NCBI RefSeq assembly: GCF_020852455.1
Contig: NZ_JADZAT010000028.1
Span: 280,325 to 344,324 of the forward strand
Origin: Novosphingobium sp.
GTDB lineage: Bacteria > Pseudomonadota > Alphaproteobacteria > Sphingomonadales > Sphingomonadaceae
Length of the DNA: 64,000 nucleotides
Direction of reading: 5' to 3'
Part shown: positions 8,849 to 17,096 of the stretch, in pieces
Layout of the letters: every line of letters starts with the position of its first letter
Numbering within the stretch: the stretch's first letter is position 1
Made by a program: the position numbers and the translations under genes
Notes under the pieces: generated by a model
What the model saw: the letters and a program-made list of their open reading frames with translations, nothing else
What the model was told of the DNA's origin: nothing
The model's database searches: none

Positions 8849-8913
8849 GGCGTTGAAATTCGTTCCGCCCCGGGTAGGTTTCGGCGCGAAACCATAATCC
8901 CCGGGGAGGAACC

Positions 8914-9795
8914 ATGCCGCAAGTCCAGGCCAACGGCATTTCGATCGAATACGAAGCCCATGGCGATCCCGCCAATCCGCCGCTGCTGCTGATCATGGGG
9001 CTGGGCGCGCAGCTGACGCTGTGGCCGATCGAGCTGGTCGAGGCGCTGGTCGATCGCGGCTATTACGTGATCCGCCATGACAACCGCGACATTGGCCTGT
9101 CGACCAAGTTCAGCGAGCACGGCATTCCCAATTTCAAGCGGGTCGCGCTGATGCGGATGCTCGGCCTGCGGGCCAGGCTGCCCTATCGGCTGACCGACAT
9201 GGCCCAGGACGCCGCCGCGCTGCTGGACGTGCTGGGGATCGAGCGCGCGCATATTGTCGGCGGGTCGATGGGCGGGATGATCGCCCAGCTGCTGGCGATC
9301 GACCATCCGCACAAGGTGCGGACGCTGACCTCGATCTTTTCGACCACCGGCAACCGCCGCCTGCCTCCGCCGCGCAAGGAAGCAATGGAGGCATTGCTGA
9401 GCAAGCCGCCGGCCAGCGCCACGCTGGAGGCGGTGATCCCGATCGGGATCAAGGTTTCGCGGGCGATCGGCAGCCCGGACTATCCCACCCCCGAAGAGCG
9501 CCTGCGCGAACGGATCACCCGCGATTTCCATCGCAGCTTCTTCCCCGAAGGCGCCGCGCGCCAGCTCGCCGCGATCGTTGACGATGGCGACCGGCGCAAG
9601 CGGCTGCGTTCGGTCACGGCACCGACGCTGGTGATCCACGGGGTGGACGATCCACTGGTTCCGGTCGAAGGCGGGCGCGATACTGCCAAGGCGATCCCCG
9701 GCGCCAAGCTGCACGAGATTGCCGGCATGGGCCATGATCTGCCACTGGAGCTGGTCGAGGAAATCGCCGGCGCGATCGCCGGGCACGCGCGTTAG
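8914..9795 (+). CDS. Alpha/beta hydrolase
   Basis: A 293-residue soluble alpha/beta-fold hydrolase. The oxyanion region is LLLIMGLGAQLTLW, the nucleophile elbow is GGSMGG with Ser, the acid is probably in HGVDDPLVP and the catalytic His in AGMGHDLP. A strong GGGGAGGA ribosome site precedes the ATG. Its stop overlaps the stop of the convergent HxlR gene by 4 bp. The sequence type is close to esterases or haloperoxidase-like hydrolases; substrate cannot be assigned. Confidence 0.9.
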   Translation: MPQVQANGISIEYEAHGDPANPPLLLIMGLGAQLTLWPIELVEALVDRGYYVIRHDNRDIGLSTKFSEHGIPNFKRVALMRMLGLRARLPYRLTDMAQDAAALLDVLGIERAHIVGGSMGGMIAQLLAIDHPHKVRTLTSIFSTTGNRRLPPPRKEAMEALLSKPPASATLEAVIPIGIKVSRAIGSPDYPTPEERLRERITRDFHRSFFPEGAARQLAAIVDDGDRRKRLRSVTAPTLVIHGVDDPLVPVEGGRDTAKAIPGAKLHEIAGMGHDLPLELVEEIAGAIAGHAR

Positions 9796-10142
9796 TCTGC
9801 CGGATTTTTCGGCAGCCCAACCTGCCCAACGCCCCAGGCCAGCAGGGCGTTGAGCACCGGGGCCAGGGTGCGCCCCTTGTCGGTCAGGCTGTATTCAACC
9901 CGCGGCGGCACTTCGGCGAACACTTCGCGGTGCACCAGCCCATCGTCTTCGAGTTCGCGCAATTGCTGGGTCAACGAACGCTGGGTGATCCGGCACAGCA
10001 AGCGCCGCAATTCGCCATAACGCCTGGTGCCTTCAAGCAGGCGATAGAGGATCGCCCCTTTCCATTTTCCGCCGATCAGATCGAGCGTGTATTCCATCGG
10101 GCAATCGATCCGGGCGTTGTCACCGTGGCGCTGCTTCCGCAT
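9792..10142 (-). CDS. HxlR family transcriptional regulator
   Basis: A 116-residue winged-helix regulator of the HxlR/MarR-like class, which often senses electrophiles or redox stress through cysteines. Landmarks are CPMEYTLDLIGGKWKG, RRYGELRRLLCRITQRSLTQQLREL and the wing RVEYSLTDKGRTL. The ATG at 10142 follows GGAG by six bases; the track's earlier start at 10181 would begin inside the operator. Two cysteines (Cys near residue 13 and LLCRIT) could be sensors. It is divergent from the MAPEG gene, and a perfect palindrome lies between them. Confidence 0.9.
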   Translation of the reverse strand: MRKQRHGDNARIDCPMEYTLDLIGGKWKGAILYRLLEGTRRYGELRRLLCRITQRSLTQQLRELEDDGLVHREVFAEVPPRVEYSLTDKGRTLAPVLNALLAWGVGQVGLPKNPAD

Positions 10143-10155
10143 GGTTCGCTCCATT

Positions 10156-10172
10156 GGTATACTATGTATACC
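10156..10172. promoter_or_regulatory. Candidate HxlR operator
   Basis: A perfect inverted repeat GGTATAC-TAT-GTATACC in the AT-rich gap between the divergent hxlR-like and MAPEG genes, 14 bp upstream of the regulator ATG. HxlR proteins bind as dimers to such palindromes. The position suggests autoregulation and control of the MAPEG gene. Confidence 0.65.
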
Positions 10173-10242
10173 TATATGCAATATTACTGCCTACTTTCCA
10201 ATATGCATCTATTGCGGGATGCTGGTTGCAGAGGAGAACACC

Positions 10243-10653
10243 ATGCAACTTGCCATGACCCCAACACTGCACTGGCTGACGCTGGCCATCGCCCTGACCG
10301 GGCTGCTGTGGATGCCCTACATTGGCTACCTGCTGAAGGCGCTGGGCCCGATCGAGGCGCTGATGGAGGGTGGCGGCGCCGAACCCGAACCGAACACCTG
10401 GGCGCGGCGTGCCAAGAAGGCGCATTACAATGCGGTTGAGAATCTGGCGATTTTCGCCCCGCTGACGCTGATCGTCTGTGCTCTGGGACGGGACAACGCG
10501 ACGACCGCCATGGCCGCCCTGGTCTATTTGCTGGTCCGCGCGGCGCACTATGTGATCTACACGCTGGGCTTGCCTGCCGCGCGCACCGTGCTGTTTCTGT
10601 CAGGTGTGGGCTGTCAGGGTGTAATGCTGGGCCGGATCCTGGGCTGGATCTGA
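10243..10653 (+). CDS. MAPEG family membrane protein
   Basis: A 136-residue protein of the MAPEG superfamily (membrane-associated proteins in eicosanoid and glutathione metabolism). It has four predicted transmembrane helices, the conserved ARRAKKAHYNAVENLAIFAPL segment after helix 1, and VYLLVRAAHYVIYTLGLPAARTVLF. GAGGAG precedes the ATG at 10243. The divergent HxlR regulator suggests induction by reactive electrophiles, which fits a glutathione-linked detoxification role, but this is inferred from context. Confidence 0.88.
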   Translation: MQLAMTPTLHWLTLAIALTGLLWMPYIGYLLKALGPIEALMEGGGAEPEPNTWARRAKKAHYNAVENLAIFAPLTLIVCALGRDNATTAMAALVYLLVRAAHYVIYTLGLPAARTVLFLSGVGCQGVMLGRILGWI

Positions 10654-10655
10654 AT

Positions 10656-10907
10656 TCAGAAATGCCAACCCAGCTGACGGCCGATGAAGATCAGCAGCAT
10701 CGCGCCCAGCACCGAGGCAAAGCAGCCGGCGCGCTGGAAGCCTTCGCCATAGGAACCGCGACCGGCGGCAAAGCTGGCGAGCAGCGAGCCGGAGATGCCG
10801 AGCAGGATCGTCATGCCCAGCCCCATATCGACATCGCCAAGGTAGAACCAGCGCGCCAAGGCACCGATGAACAGGCCGGAACAGATCGCGCCGATCAGAT
10901 TGAACAT
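10656..10907 (-). CDS. GlsB/YeaQ/YmgE family stress-response membrane protein
   Basis: An 83-residue protein with three hydrophobic segments rich in Gly. The pattern LIGAICSGLFIGALARW, GLGMTILLGISGSLLASF and GAMLLIFIGRQL is typical of the transglycosylase-associated (GlsB/YeaQ/YmgE) family. GGAGG lies 8 bases before the ATG at 10907; the track's longer start adds a leader without a better site. It converges with the MAPEG gene with only 2 bp between stops. Precise function is unknown. Confidence 0.87.
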   Translation of the reverse strand: MFNLIGAICSGLFIGALARWFYLGDVDMGLGMTILLGISGSLLASFAAGRGSYGEGFQRAGCFASVLGAMLLIFIGRQLGWHF

Positions 10908-10985
10908 GGGCAGGGCCTCCGCAAATGACGGAAGCAAGGTAGGCTGCGTGGCGGGGCAATCAAGCCCCGCGGTGCGGCGGCGCGG

Positions 10986-11516
10986 TTACTTGACGATCCC
11001 GGCCTTGCGCAGATCGCCCATCGCCTGGCCCTGGGCCTGCCGTTCGGCGGCCAGCGGATCGGCTTCGGGGGCGAAGGCACGGGCCACGTCTGCCAGGCTG
11101 GCCTCGCGATCGAAAACCAGCATTTCGCGCGCAGCGGCGAACCCGCCTTCAAGCTTCAGGTTTTGCGCCATGTGCATGGTCGCGACGCAGCGATAAAGCG
11201 TGACGAAACCCTGGCAGGCCGCGTCCAGCCCTTCGCCGGGCAGCGCCACTCCGCCCTGGGCCAGGGCCTGGCCCAGGGCAGCGGCGCTGCGACGATCGGG
11301 GAGCAGGGAAGCGGGCTTCGCGGAAGGCATGATCGCGGCCGGTGCAACCGAGGCAGGCAGCGCAGTCTGGATTGCTACCCCGCCACCGGCCGCAGCAAAG
11401 CCCGGGCTGTCGGCCTTGTTGGCTCCGGCATCGGCATCGGCGGCCCGCGCCGCAGCCGGCAGGGCAAGCGCCGGCAGCATGGCCAGCAGGGCAAGGGTGC
11501 GAATGGTCCGGCGCAT
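10986..11516 (-). CDS. Exported protein of unknown function
   Basis: A 176-residue protein with a signal peptide (IRTLALLAMLPALALPAAARA). An Ala/Gly-rich linker (to about residue 60) leads to a small helical domain with two cysteines (DAACQGFVTLYRCVATMHMAQNLKL) that could form a disulfide. No known domain is recognised. It faces away from nrdA, so the 600-bp gap beyond its start may carry promoters in both directions. Confidence 0.7.
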   Translation of the reverse strand: MRRTIRTLALLAMLPALALPAAARAADADAGANKADSPGFAAAGGGVAIQTALPASVAPAAIMPSAKPASLLPDRRSAAALGQALAQGGVALPGEGLDAACQGFVTLYRCVATMHMAQNLKLEGGFAAAREMLVFDREASLADVARAFAPEADPLAAERQAQGQAMGDLRKAGIVK

Positions 11517-12130
11517 CGAGCAACTCCAATCCGGTCAGGGCCTGCGATTCGTCGCGGGCGTTGGAGCGGATCTGTGCCCCGGGGGTGGTGAAGACGCCTT
11601 TCCCGATCATCCCTAATCAATCGGCAACCACAAAACGGTTGCGCGATCAGGGGCCGCCGACGCAACAAGATTGCCTGTCTCGATTCTTTCCGTGTCAACG
11701 CGGCGAAACGGTTTTGCCCGGACAAAAATTTTTTCGATTTTGATTTTGACTCTTGCGCACGGCGTCAGTGGCGCTTTTCCCGCGCGTCGCTGCGACGCGG
11801 CATGACTCCGCACCGAGTCCGGGGCGAGTCACGACGGTGAACAACGCATTTACCCTCTTGCGCGCGACTCACCATTTGGCACTATGGATAGTGGTCCGAC
11901 ATGCGGGGGGACCTACTAGACCTAGATTCAGGCACTTGAGCGCCACTTGCGCGCCGGGAGCGGATTCGGGCCTGGAAGGCACCGCGCAGGTCGCGGGCTG
12001 GGGATGGAATGGGGATAACTTTTTCTCGTTTCGTTCTTCCGGTCTGGTAGGATTGGCGCTTGCTCGCCGATTCGAACGAATGTGGAACATTGTGGCCGCC
12101 CGCGGGCGGCCTTGGATTGCGGGGGCGAAA
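11517..12130 (+). promoter_or_regulatory. Long GANTC-rich leader upstream of nrdA
   Basis: About 610 bp without a convincing gene. It holds nine GANTC sites between 11682 and 12073 (starts 11682, 11748, 11804, 11815, 11826, 11866, 11925, 11963 and 12069), where roughly one or two are expected by chance. It also holds an AT-rich run near 11728-11750, an NrdR-box-like palindrome at 11879-11894, and a sequence one base from a DnaA box (TTATCCCCA on the minus strand, 12011-12019). GANTC is the CcrM methylation target in alphaproteobacteria, so cell-cycle control of nrdA is a reasonable inference. The track's ORF starting at 11753 reads through this leader and is rejected here. Confidence 0.65.
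11879..11894. promoter_or_regulatory. Candidate NrdR box
   Basis: CACTAT-GG-ATAGTG inverted repeat, close to the NrdR consensus (acaCwAtATaTwgtgt). A weaker partner with core CTAGACCTAG lies at 11916-11925. The core-to-core distance is 34 bp rather than the usual 31-32, so the second box is uncertain. Confidence 0.55.
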
Positions 12131-14176
12131 GTGGAATTCAGGAACGGGGACGAGCCGAGCATGGCCGAAGTGGAAGCAGCGCTGGCGTCGGGTGACGTGG
12201 CCAGCCGAACCGGGGCCAAGGCGCGGACCAAGAAGGAGGCAGACGCCGCCGTGGCGATGACCGAGAAAAGCGATCTGGGCAGCGAAGTGCTGGTGGCCAA
12301 GCTGGGTGCGGAAGCCCTGGCCGGAGCGATGACGGCGGCCGCCAAGCCGGCCGACGATTCGAAGGCGATCCACGACCGCCGTTTCGAGATCGAGGTCGAT
12401 CACGCCCGCGATGCGCTGCTGACCGATTTCGGCAAGGAAACGCTCGACGACCGCTACCTGCTCCCGGGTGAGCGCTATCAGGACCTGTTCGCCCGCGTCG
12501 CCGCGGCCTATGCCGATGATGAGGGCCACGCCCAGCGGCTCTATGACTATATCAGCCGGCTGTGGTTCATGCCGGCCACGCCGGTGCTGTCGAACGGCGG
12601 CACCAACCGCGGGCTGCCGATCAGCTGCTACCTCAATTCGGTCAGCGATAGCCTGGAAGGGATCGTCGGCACCTGGAACGAGAACGTCTGGCTCGCCTCG
12701 CGCGGGGGCGGGATCGGGACCTATTGGGGCAATGTCCGCGGGATTGGCGAGCCGGTTGGCCTCAACGGCAAGACCAGCGGGATCATCCCCTTCGTGCGGG
12801 TGATGGACAGCCTGACGCTGGCCATTTCGCAGGGTTCGCTGCGGCGCGGTTCGGCCGCCTGCTACCTCGACGTCTCGCACCCCGAGATCGAGGAGTTCCT
12901 CGAAATCCGCAAGCCGTCGGGCGATTTCAACCGCAAGGCGCTCAACCTGCATCACGGCGTGCTGTTGACCGACGAATTCATGGAAGCGGTGCGCGATGGC
13001 ACCGAATTCAACCTGCGTTCGCCCAAGGACGGGTCGGTGCGCGGCACGGTCGATGCGCGCAGCCTGTTCCAGAAGCTGGTCGAAACCCGCCTCGCCACGG
13101 GTGAGCCCTATATCGTCTTCAACGATACCGTGAACCGGATGATGCCCAAGCATCACCGCGATCTGGGGCTCAAGGTCTCGACCTCGAACCTGTGCAGCGA
13201 AATCACCCTGCCGACCGGCAAGGACCATCTGGGCAACGATCGCACCGCGGTCTGCTGCCTGTCCTCGCTCAACCTGGAAACCTGGGACGAATGGCAGGCG
13301 GAAGACCGCTTCGTCGAAGACGTGCTGCGTTTCCTCGACAATGTCCTGCAGGACTATATCGACCGCGCGCCCGATGAAATGGCCCGGGCCAAGTATTCGG
13401 CGATGCGCGAACGCTCGGTCGGGATGGGGGTGATGGGCTTCCACTCGTTCCTGCAGAAGAAGGGCATCGGCTTCGAAACCGCGATGGCCAAGGCCTGGAA
13501 CCTCAAGATGTTCAAGCACGTCGCCGCCAAGGCCGACGAGGCCAGCCTGCTGCTGGCGCAAGAACGCGGGGCCTGCCCCGATGCCGCCGACATGGGCGTG
13601 ATGCAGCGCTTCAGCTGCAAGATGGCGATCGCGCCGACCGCGTCGATCAGCATCATCTGCGGCGGCACCAGCGCCTGCATCGAGCCGATCCCGGCCAACA
13701 TCTACACCCACAAGACGCTGTCGGGCAGCTTCGTGGTCAAGAACCCCTACCTTGAGGCGCTGCTGCAGACCAAGAGCAAGGATTCGACCGCGGTGTGGAA
13801 CTCGATCCTTGAGCATGGCGGCTCGGTCCAGCACCTCGACTTCCTCAGCCCCGAGGAAAAGGCGGTTTACAAGACCAGCTTCGAGATCGACCAGCGCTGG
13901 CTGCTCGAATTCGCGGCTGACCGCACGCCCTATATCGATCAGGCGCAGTCGCTGAACCTCTACATCCCGGCAGACGTGGACAAGTGGGACCTGGCGATGC
14001 TGCACTTCCAGGCCTGGGAAAAGGGGATCAAGAGCCTCTATTACCTGCGCTCGAAGTCGGTCCAGCGCGCGGGCTTTGCCGGCGGGGTCGAGGTGGACAA
14101 CACCGCCGAAGCCCCCAAGATCGAGCTCAGCGCGGGCGAGCAGACCGATTACGAGGAATGCCTGAGCTGCCAGTAA
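12131..14176 (+). CDS. nrdA: Class I ribonucleotide reductase, alpha subunit
   Basis: Catalytic subunit that reduces ribonucleoside diphosphates to deoxy forms together with NrdB. About 681 residues from a GTG at 12131 (VEFRNGDEPSMAEV); an ATG at 12161 is the alternative. Visible motifs are NGGTNRGLPISCYL, the catalytic NLCSEITLP, PTASISIICGG, and the C-terminal redox shuttle CLSCQ. The N-terminal ~110 residues are low complexity and show no ATP-cone domain, the usual dATP-sensing module. nrdB follows about 1.8 kb downstream with four small genes or repeats between, so the pair is not a simple operon. Confidence 0.94.
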   Translation: MEFRNGDEPSMAEVEAALASGDVASRTGAKARTKKEADAAVAMTEKSDLGSEVLVAKLGAEALAGAMTAAAKPADDSKAIHDRRFEIEVDHARDALLTDFGKETLDDRYLLPGERYQDLFARVAAAYADDEGHAQRLYDYISRLWFMPATPVLSNGGTNRGLPISCYLNSVSDSLEGIVGTWNENVWLASRGGGIGTYWGNVRGIGEPVGLNGKTSGIIPFVRVMDSLTLAISQGSLRRGSAACYLDVSHPEIEEFLEIRKPSGDFNRKALNLHHGVLLTDEFMEAVRDGTEFNLRSPKDGSVRGTVDARSLFQKLVETRLATGEPYIVFNDTVNRMMPKHHRDLGLKVSTSNLCSEITLPTGKDHLGNDRTAVCCLSSLNLETWDEWQAEDRFVEDVLRFLDNVLQDYIDRAPDEMARAKYSAMRERSVGMGVMGFHSFLQKKGIGFETAMAKAWNLKMFKHVAAKADEASLLLAQERGACPDAADMGVMQRFSCKMAIAPTASISIICGGTSACIEPIPANIYTHKTLSGSFVVKNPYLEALLQTKSKDSTAVWNSILEHGGSVQHLDFLSPEEKAVYKTSFEIDQRWLLEFAADRTPYIDQAQSLNLYIPADVDKWDLAMLHFQAWEKGIKSLYYLRSKSVQRAGFAGGVEVDNTAEAPKIELSAGEQTDYEECLSCQ

Positions 14177-14210
14177 GATGGACACGCTTCGGCCGCTGCT
14201 GGAGAAGGCA

Positions 14211-14600
14211 ATGAATCAGAAAGCCGGATGTTCGCTGGTCGGGCTGGTGATCGGTGCTGTGGTGCTGTTCGGCCTGCTGGTCGGCTGGCCGCAATACCGC
14301 GTCTACCAGCAACGCCTGGCGGGCGAGGCCGCGCTGGCCGAAGCGCAAAGCTCGCGCCAGGTCGCGATCCTTGAGGCGCGCGCCAAGAAGGAAAGCGCGA
14401 TCAGCCTGGCCGAAGCCGAAGTGATCCGCGCCGAAGGGGCCGCCAAGGCCAACAAGATCCTGCAGGATTCGCTCGGCGGCCCCGAAGGCTACCTGCGCTA
14501 CCTGCAGATCCAGGCGCTGGAAGACAGCAAGGCGCAGCTGATCTACGTGCCCACCGAAGGCGGGCTGCCGGTAACCGAAGCCCGGCGGCTGGGGCAATGA
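14211..14600 (+). CDS. Small membrane protein resembling the C-terminal half of band-7/SPFH proteins
   Basis: A 129-residue protein with one N-terminal transmembrane helix (LVGLVIGAVVLFGLLVGW). An Ala/Glu-rich helix follows (AEAQSSRQVAILEARAKKESAISLAEAEVIRAEGAA), then YLRYLQIQALEDSKAQLIYVP. That last stretch looks like the end of HflC/stomatin-type proteins, but the SPFH domain proper is missing. The ATG at 14211 has GGAG six bases upstream. It follows nrdA by 34 bp and overlaps the next gene by 4 bp, so co-transcription is likely. Role unknown. Confidence 0.75.
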   Translation: MNQKAGCSLVGLVIGAVVLFGLLVGWPQYRVYQQRLAGEAALAEAQSSRQVAILEARAKKESAISLAEAEVIRAEGAAKANKILQDSLGGPEGYLRYLQIQALEDSKAQLIYVPTEGGLPVTEARRLGQ

Positions 14601-15214
14601 GCTGGTTCGCCATCGCCGCCAGAGCGGGACGGCCGATTGTGGCGGCCAATGGCTATCGCCGCGCCCTGTTCTCCGGGGGGCGGGCCGCACTGCTTGGTCT
14701 GGGCGGGATCCTGGGGTTGGCAGCGCTGTTGGCGCTGACGCCTGCGCGGGCCGATACCCGTAGCGACTGGGAACTAGGTCCGCAGCCAGATGGTCTTGGC
14801 TGCGTGACCGGCCGCGTGCTGCCGAATGGCGTGCTGGTAAGCATCCGCCGCGCCCGGTCCGAGCTGACCTATTACATGGTCTTCTCCAGCCCGAACTGGA
14901 ATTCGTTGCGGCCTCAGGCCAACCAGACCATGCCGATCGAATTGCTGTTCGCAACTGCCGATGGCGATCGCAGGATCAGCGATGACAAGGCCGTGATCGT
15001 GGCAACGGCCAGCGGCGATGAAGCCGTGGTCGGCATCTGGAAGGGCAAGGACGCGGCCACTTTTCGCCGGATTGCCGAACGCGCCAGCAATGTTACGCTG
15101 ATCGGCCGAGGCCTGGAGATCGGCACCTATCCCCTGCCCGGCACACCGGCCTTTCTGGCCCAGCTGGATCAGTGCGTCGCCGGACTGAAGCCGCCGGCCG
15201 GGAACGGGCAGTGA
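14597..15214 (+). CDS. Exported protein of unknown function
   Basis: A 205-residue protein with an N-terminal hydrophobic segment (LLGLGGILGLAALLALTPARA) that could be a signal peptide or anchor. A soluble domain of about 150 residues contains GCVTGRVLPNGVLVSIRRARSELTYYMVF and ends near LDQCVAGLKPP; the two cysteines may form a disulfide. The start overlaps the preceding stop (ATGA). I do not recognise a family. It resembles invasion-associated-locus-B-like beta-rich domains only loosely. Confidence 0.7.
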   Translation: MSWFAIAARAGRPIVAANGYRRALFSGGRAALLGLGGILGLAALLALTPARADTRSDWELGPQPDGLGCVTGRVLPNGVLVSIRRARSELTYYMVFSSPNWNSLRPQANQTMPIELLFATADGDRRISDDKAVIVATASGDEAVVGIWKGKDAATFRRIAERASNVTLIGRGLEIGTYPLPGTPAFLAQLDQCVAGLKPPAGNGQ

Positions 15215-15382
15215 CCATCCCGCCGCGAACGATCGGCCAGCCTGGCCTGCACGCCGCACTTGGCGGGCGATCCCGGTCGCTTGCCGCCCTGGCACCGAGC
15301 TGCGCCCAATTGGCGCTTGCCCCGATGCCGAGAATGGGTTTATTGCAAATCGTTCGCAATATCAATTTGGAGTCTGTTTCGC

Positions 15383-15760
15383 ATGCGCAAGTGGCATCGC
15401 TGGCTGTCGGTGATCTTTGGAGCGGTGCTGCTGTGGATTGCGGTGACCGGCGTGATGAGCCAGTTTGCAGCCCTGGTGGCCGAGGGGCAGCCGGTGGCCG
15501 CCGCCGCGCCGCCGCCGGGCTTTACCTGCCCCGAAACGATGACCTGCCGGCCCAAGCCCGATCCCAACGGCGCGCGCGCCTGGGTGGGCTTCCTGCATCA
15601 CCTGCACGGCGGCGAGGAATTCGGCCCGGCGGGGATCGCCATTTCGATCGCGGCGGGACTGGCGCTGGTGTTCTTCAGCGTCTCGGGCCTGTGGCTGTAC
15701 ATCCAGATGTGGCGCAATCGCAAAGCGCGCGTCCAGAAGCCGGGCTGGTTCTGGGACTGA
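15383..15760 (+). CDS. PepSY-associated transmembrane helix protein
   Basis: A 125-residue membrane protein with the pattern MRKWHRWLSVIFGAVLLWIAVTGV, a periplasmic loop with two Cys (TCPETMTCRP) and FLHHLHGGEEFGPAGI, then a second helix AGLALVFFSVSGLWLYIQMW. This matches single-unit PepSY-associated TM proteins, which are linked to iron reduction or siderophore systems. The His residues in HRW and HHLHGG could be functional. The ATG at 15383 was chosen over a longer ORF start because the helix pattern begins there. Confidence 0.8.
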   Translation: MRKWHRWLSVIFGAVLLWIAVTGVMSQFAALVAEGQPVAAAAPPPGFTCPETMTCRPKPDPNGARAWVGFLHHLHGGEEFGPAGIAISIAAGLALVFFSVSGLWLYIQMWRNRKARVQKPGWFWD

Positions 15761-15774
15761 CCGCAGCGCAATTT

Positions 15775-15923
15775 GGTTCACACGAAGACACGAAGACACA
15801 AAGAGGCTTTTCCGCGCCGCAGGCCTTGGGCTTCACCTGGCCCGTAGCCGAACGATCCGAAGGATCAGGGCGGCTTTGCCGCACAGCGCGGCATCTTCGC
15901 GTCTTCGTGTCTTCGTGTGAACC
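15775..15923. repeat. Long inverted repeat with CACGAAGA motif, copy 1
   Basis: 29-bp arms at 15775-15803 and 15895-15923 (two mismatches), each built on CACGAAGACACGAAGAC, enclose about 90 bp that also contain shorter GC-rich palindromic bits. It lies between the PepSY gene and nrdB. A related element is at 18466-18644. Confidence 0.8.
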
Positions 15924-16024
15924 CGTTCTTCCCCACCCTATCCCCAGCCAATCGCCCCCGCCGCATTCGCGCCGCGGGGTGATCTCGGCTAGCAATTGCA
16001 ACCGTTCCAATCCGGAGTCGTAAG

Positions 16025-17092
16025 ATGCCCCTGCTCGAAGCCCGCAAGACCTATAAGCCCTTCGAATATCCGTGGGCCTACGATTACTGGAAGCGCCAGC
16101 AGCAGGTACACTGGATGCCCGAGGAAGTTCCGCTGGGCGAGGACTGCCGTGACTGGGCGCAGAAGATCAGCGAGACCGAGCGCAACCTGCTCACCCAGAT
16201 CTTCCGCTTCTTCACCCAGGCCGACGTCGAGGTGCAGGATTGCTACCACGAAAAGTACGGCCGGGTGTTCAAGCCGACCGAGGTCAAGATGATGCTGGCC
16301 GCCTTCTCCAACATGGAGACGGTCCACATCGCCGCCTATTCGCACCTACTCGACACGATCGGCATGCCCGAAACCGAATACAGCGCCTTCCTCGAATATA
16401 CCGAAATGGCCGACAAGTGCAGCTACATGCACACCTTCGGGGTTGATACCGACGAGGATATCGCCCGCACGCTGGCCATGTTCGGCGGCTTCACCGAAGG
16501 GATGCAGCTGTTCGCCAGCTTCGCCATGCTGATGAACTTCCCGCGCTTCAACAAGATGAAGGGCATGGGCCAGATCGTCTCATGGTCGGTGCGCGATGAA
16601 TCGCTCCACTGCGAAGGCATCACCCGCCTGTTCCACGCCTTCTGCGCCGAGCGTCAGTGCCTGACCAAGGCGGTCAAGGAAGACATCATCGACTGCTGCC
16701 AGAAGACCGTGCGGCTGGAAGACAACTTCATCGACCTGGCCTTCGAAATGGGCCCGGTGCCGGGGATGAGCCCCAAGGAAATCAAGCGCTACATCCGCTA
16801 CATCGCAGACTGGCGCCTCAGCCAGCTGGGCCTGCCGGCGATCTACATGATCGAAGACCACCCGCTCCCCTGGCTCGCCCCGCTGCTCAACGGCGTCGAA
16901 CACGCCAACTTCTTTGAAACCCGCGCGACCGAATATTCAAAGGCCGCGACCAAGGGCAACTGGAACGACGTCTGGTCAAGCTTCGACGCGCGCCGCAAGG
17001 CCAAGAGCGAAGTTGCCGGAGCGAACGACCTGGGCGTCGAAGCCGGGGCCGAGCCGGATATGTTCGCAGGCGGGGTGAACGCGGCGGAGTGA
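16025..17092 (+). CDS. nrdB: Class I ribonucleotide reductase, beta subunit
   Basis: Radical-generating subunit of 355 residues that pairs with NrdA. Dimetal ligands and the radical tyrosine are recognisable. QADVEVQDCYHEKYGR precedes METVHIAAYSHLL, in which Glu, His and Tyr match the E..H...Y arrangement of the classical tyrosyl-radical NrdB. A second ligand set lies in WSVRDESLHCEGI. There is no N-terminal ATP-cone. The start ATG lies only a few bases after an in-frame stop, with GGAG at 16014-16017. Confidence 0.95.
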   Translation: MPLLEARKTYKPFEYPWAYDYWKRQQQVHWMPEEVPLGEDCRDWAQKISETERNLLTQIFRFFTQADVEVQDCYHEKYGRVFKPTEVKMMLAAFSNMETVHIAAYSHLLDTIGMPETEYSAFLEYTEMADKCSYMHTFGVDTDEDIARTLAMFGGFTEGMQLFASFAMLMNFPRFNKMKGMGQIVSWSVRDESLHCEGITRLFHAFCAERQCLTKAVKEDIIDCCQKTVRLEDNFIDLAFEMGPVPGMSPKEIKRYIRYIADWRLSQLGLPAIYMIEDHPLPWLAPLLNGVEHANFFETRATEYSKAATKGNWNDVWSSFDARRKAKSEVAGANDLGVEAGAEPDMFAGGVNAAE

Positions 17093-17096
17093 GGGG

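Noticed and set aside
11916-11925. Second NrdR box as a firm call
   Set aside because: Spacing of 34 bp and a weak core; kept only as a possibility.
11753-12130. N-terminal extension of nrdA from the ORF track
   Set aside because: Overlaps the regulatory leader and is not protein-like; the start is placed at 12131.
11882-14185. 767-residue minus-strand ORF opposite nrdA
   Set aside because: Composition is Gln/His/Asp-rich with no motif, and it mirrors a clear nrdA. It is a GC-driven shadow.
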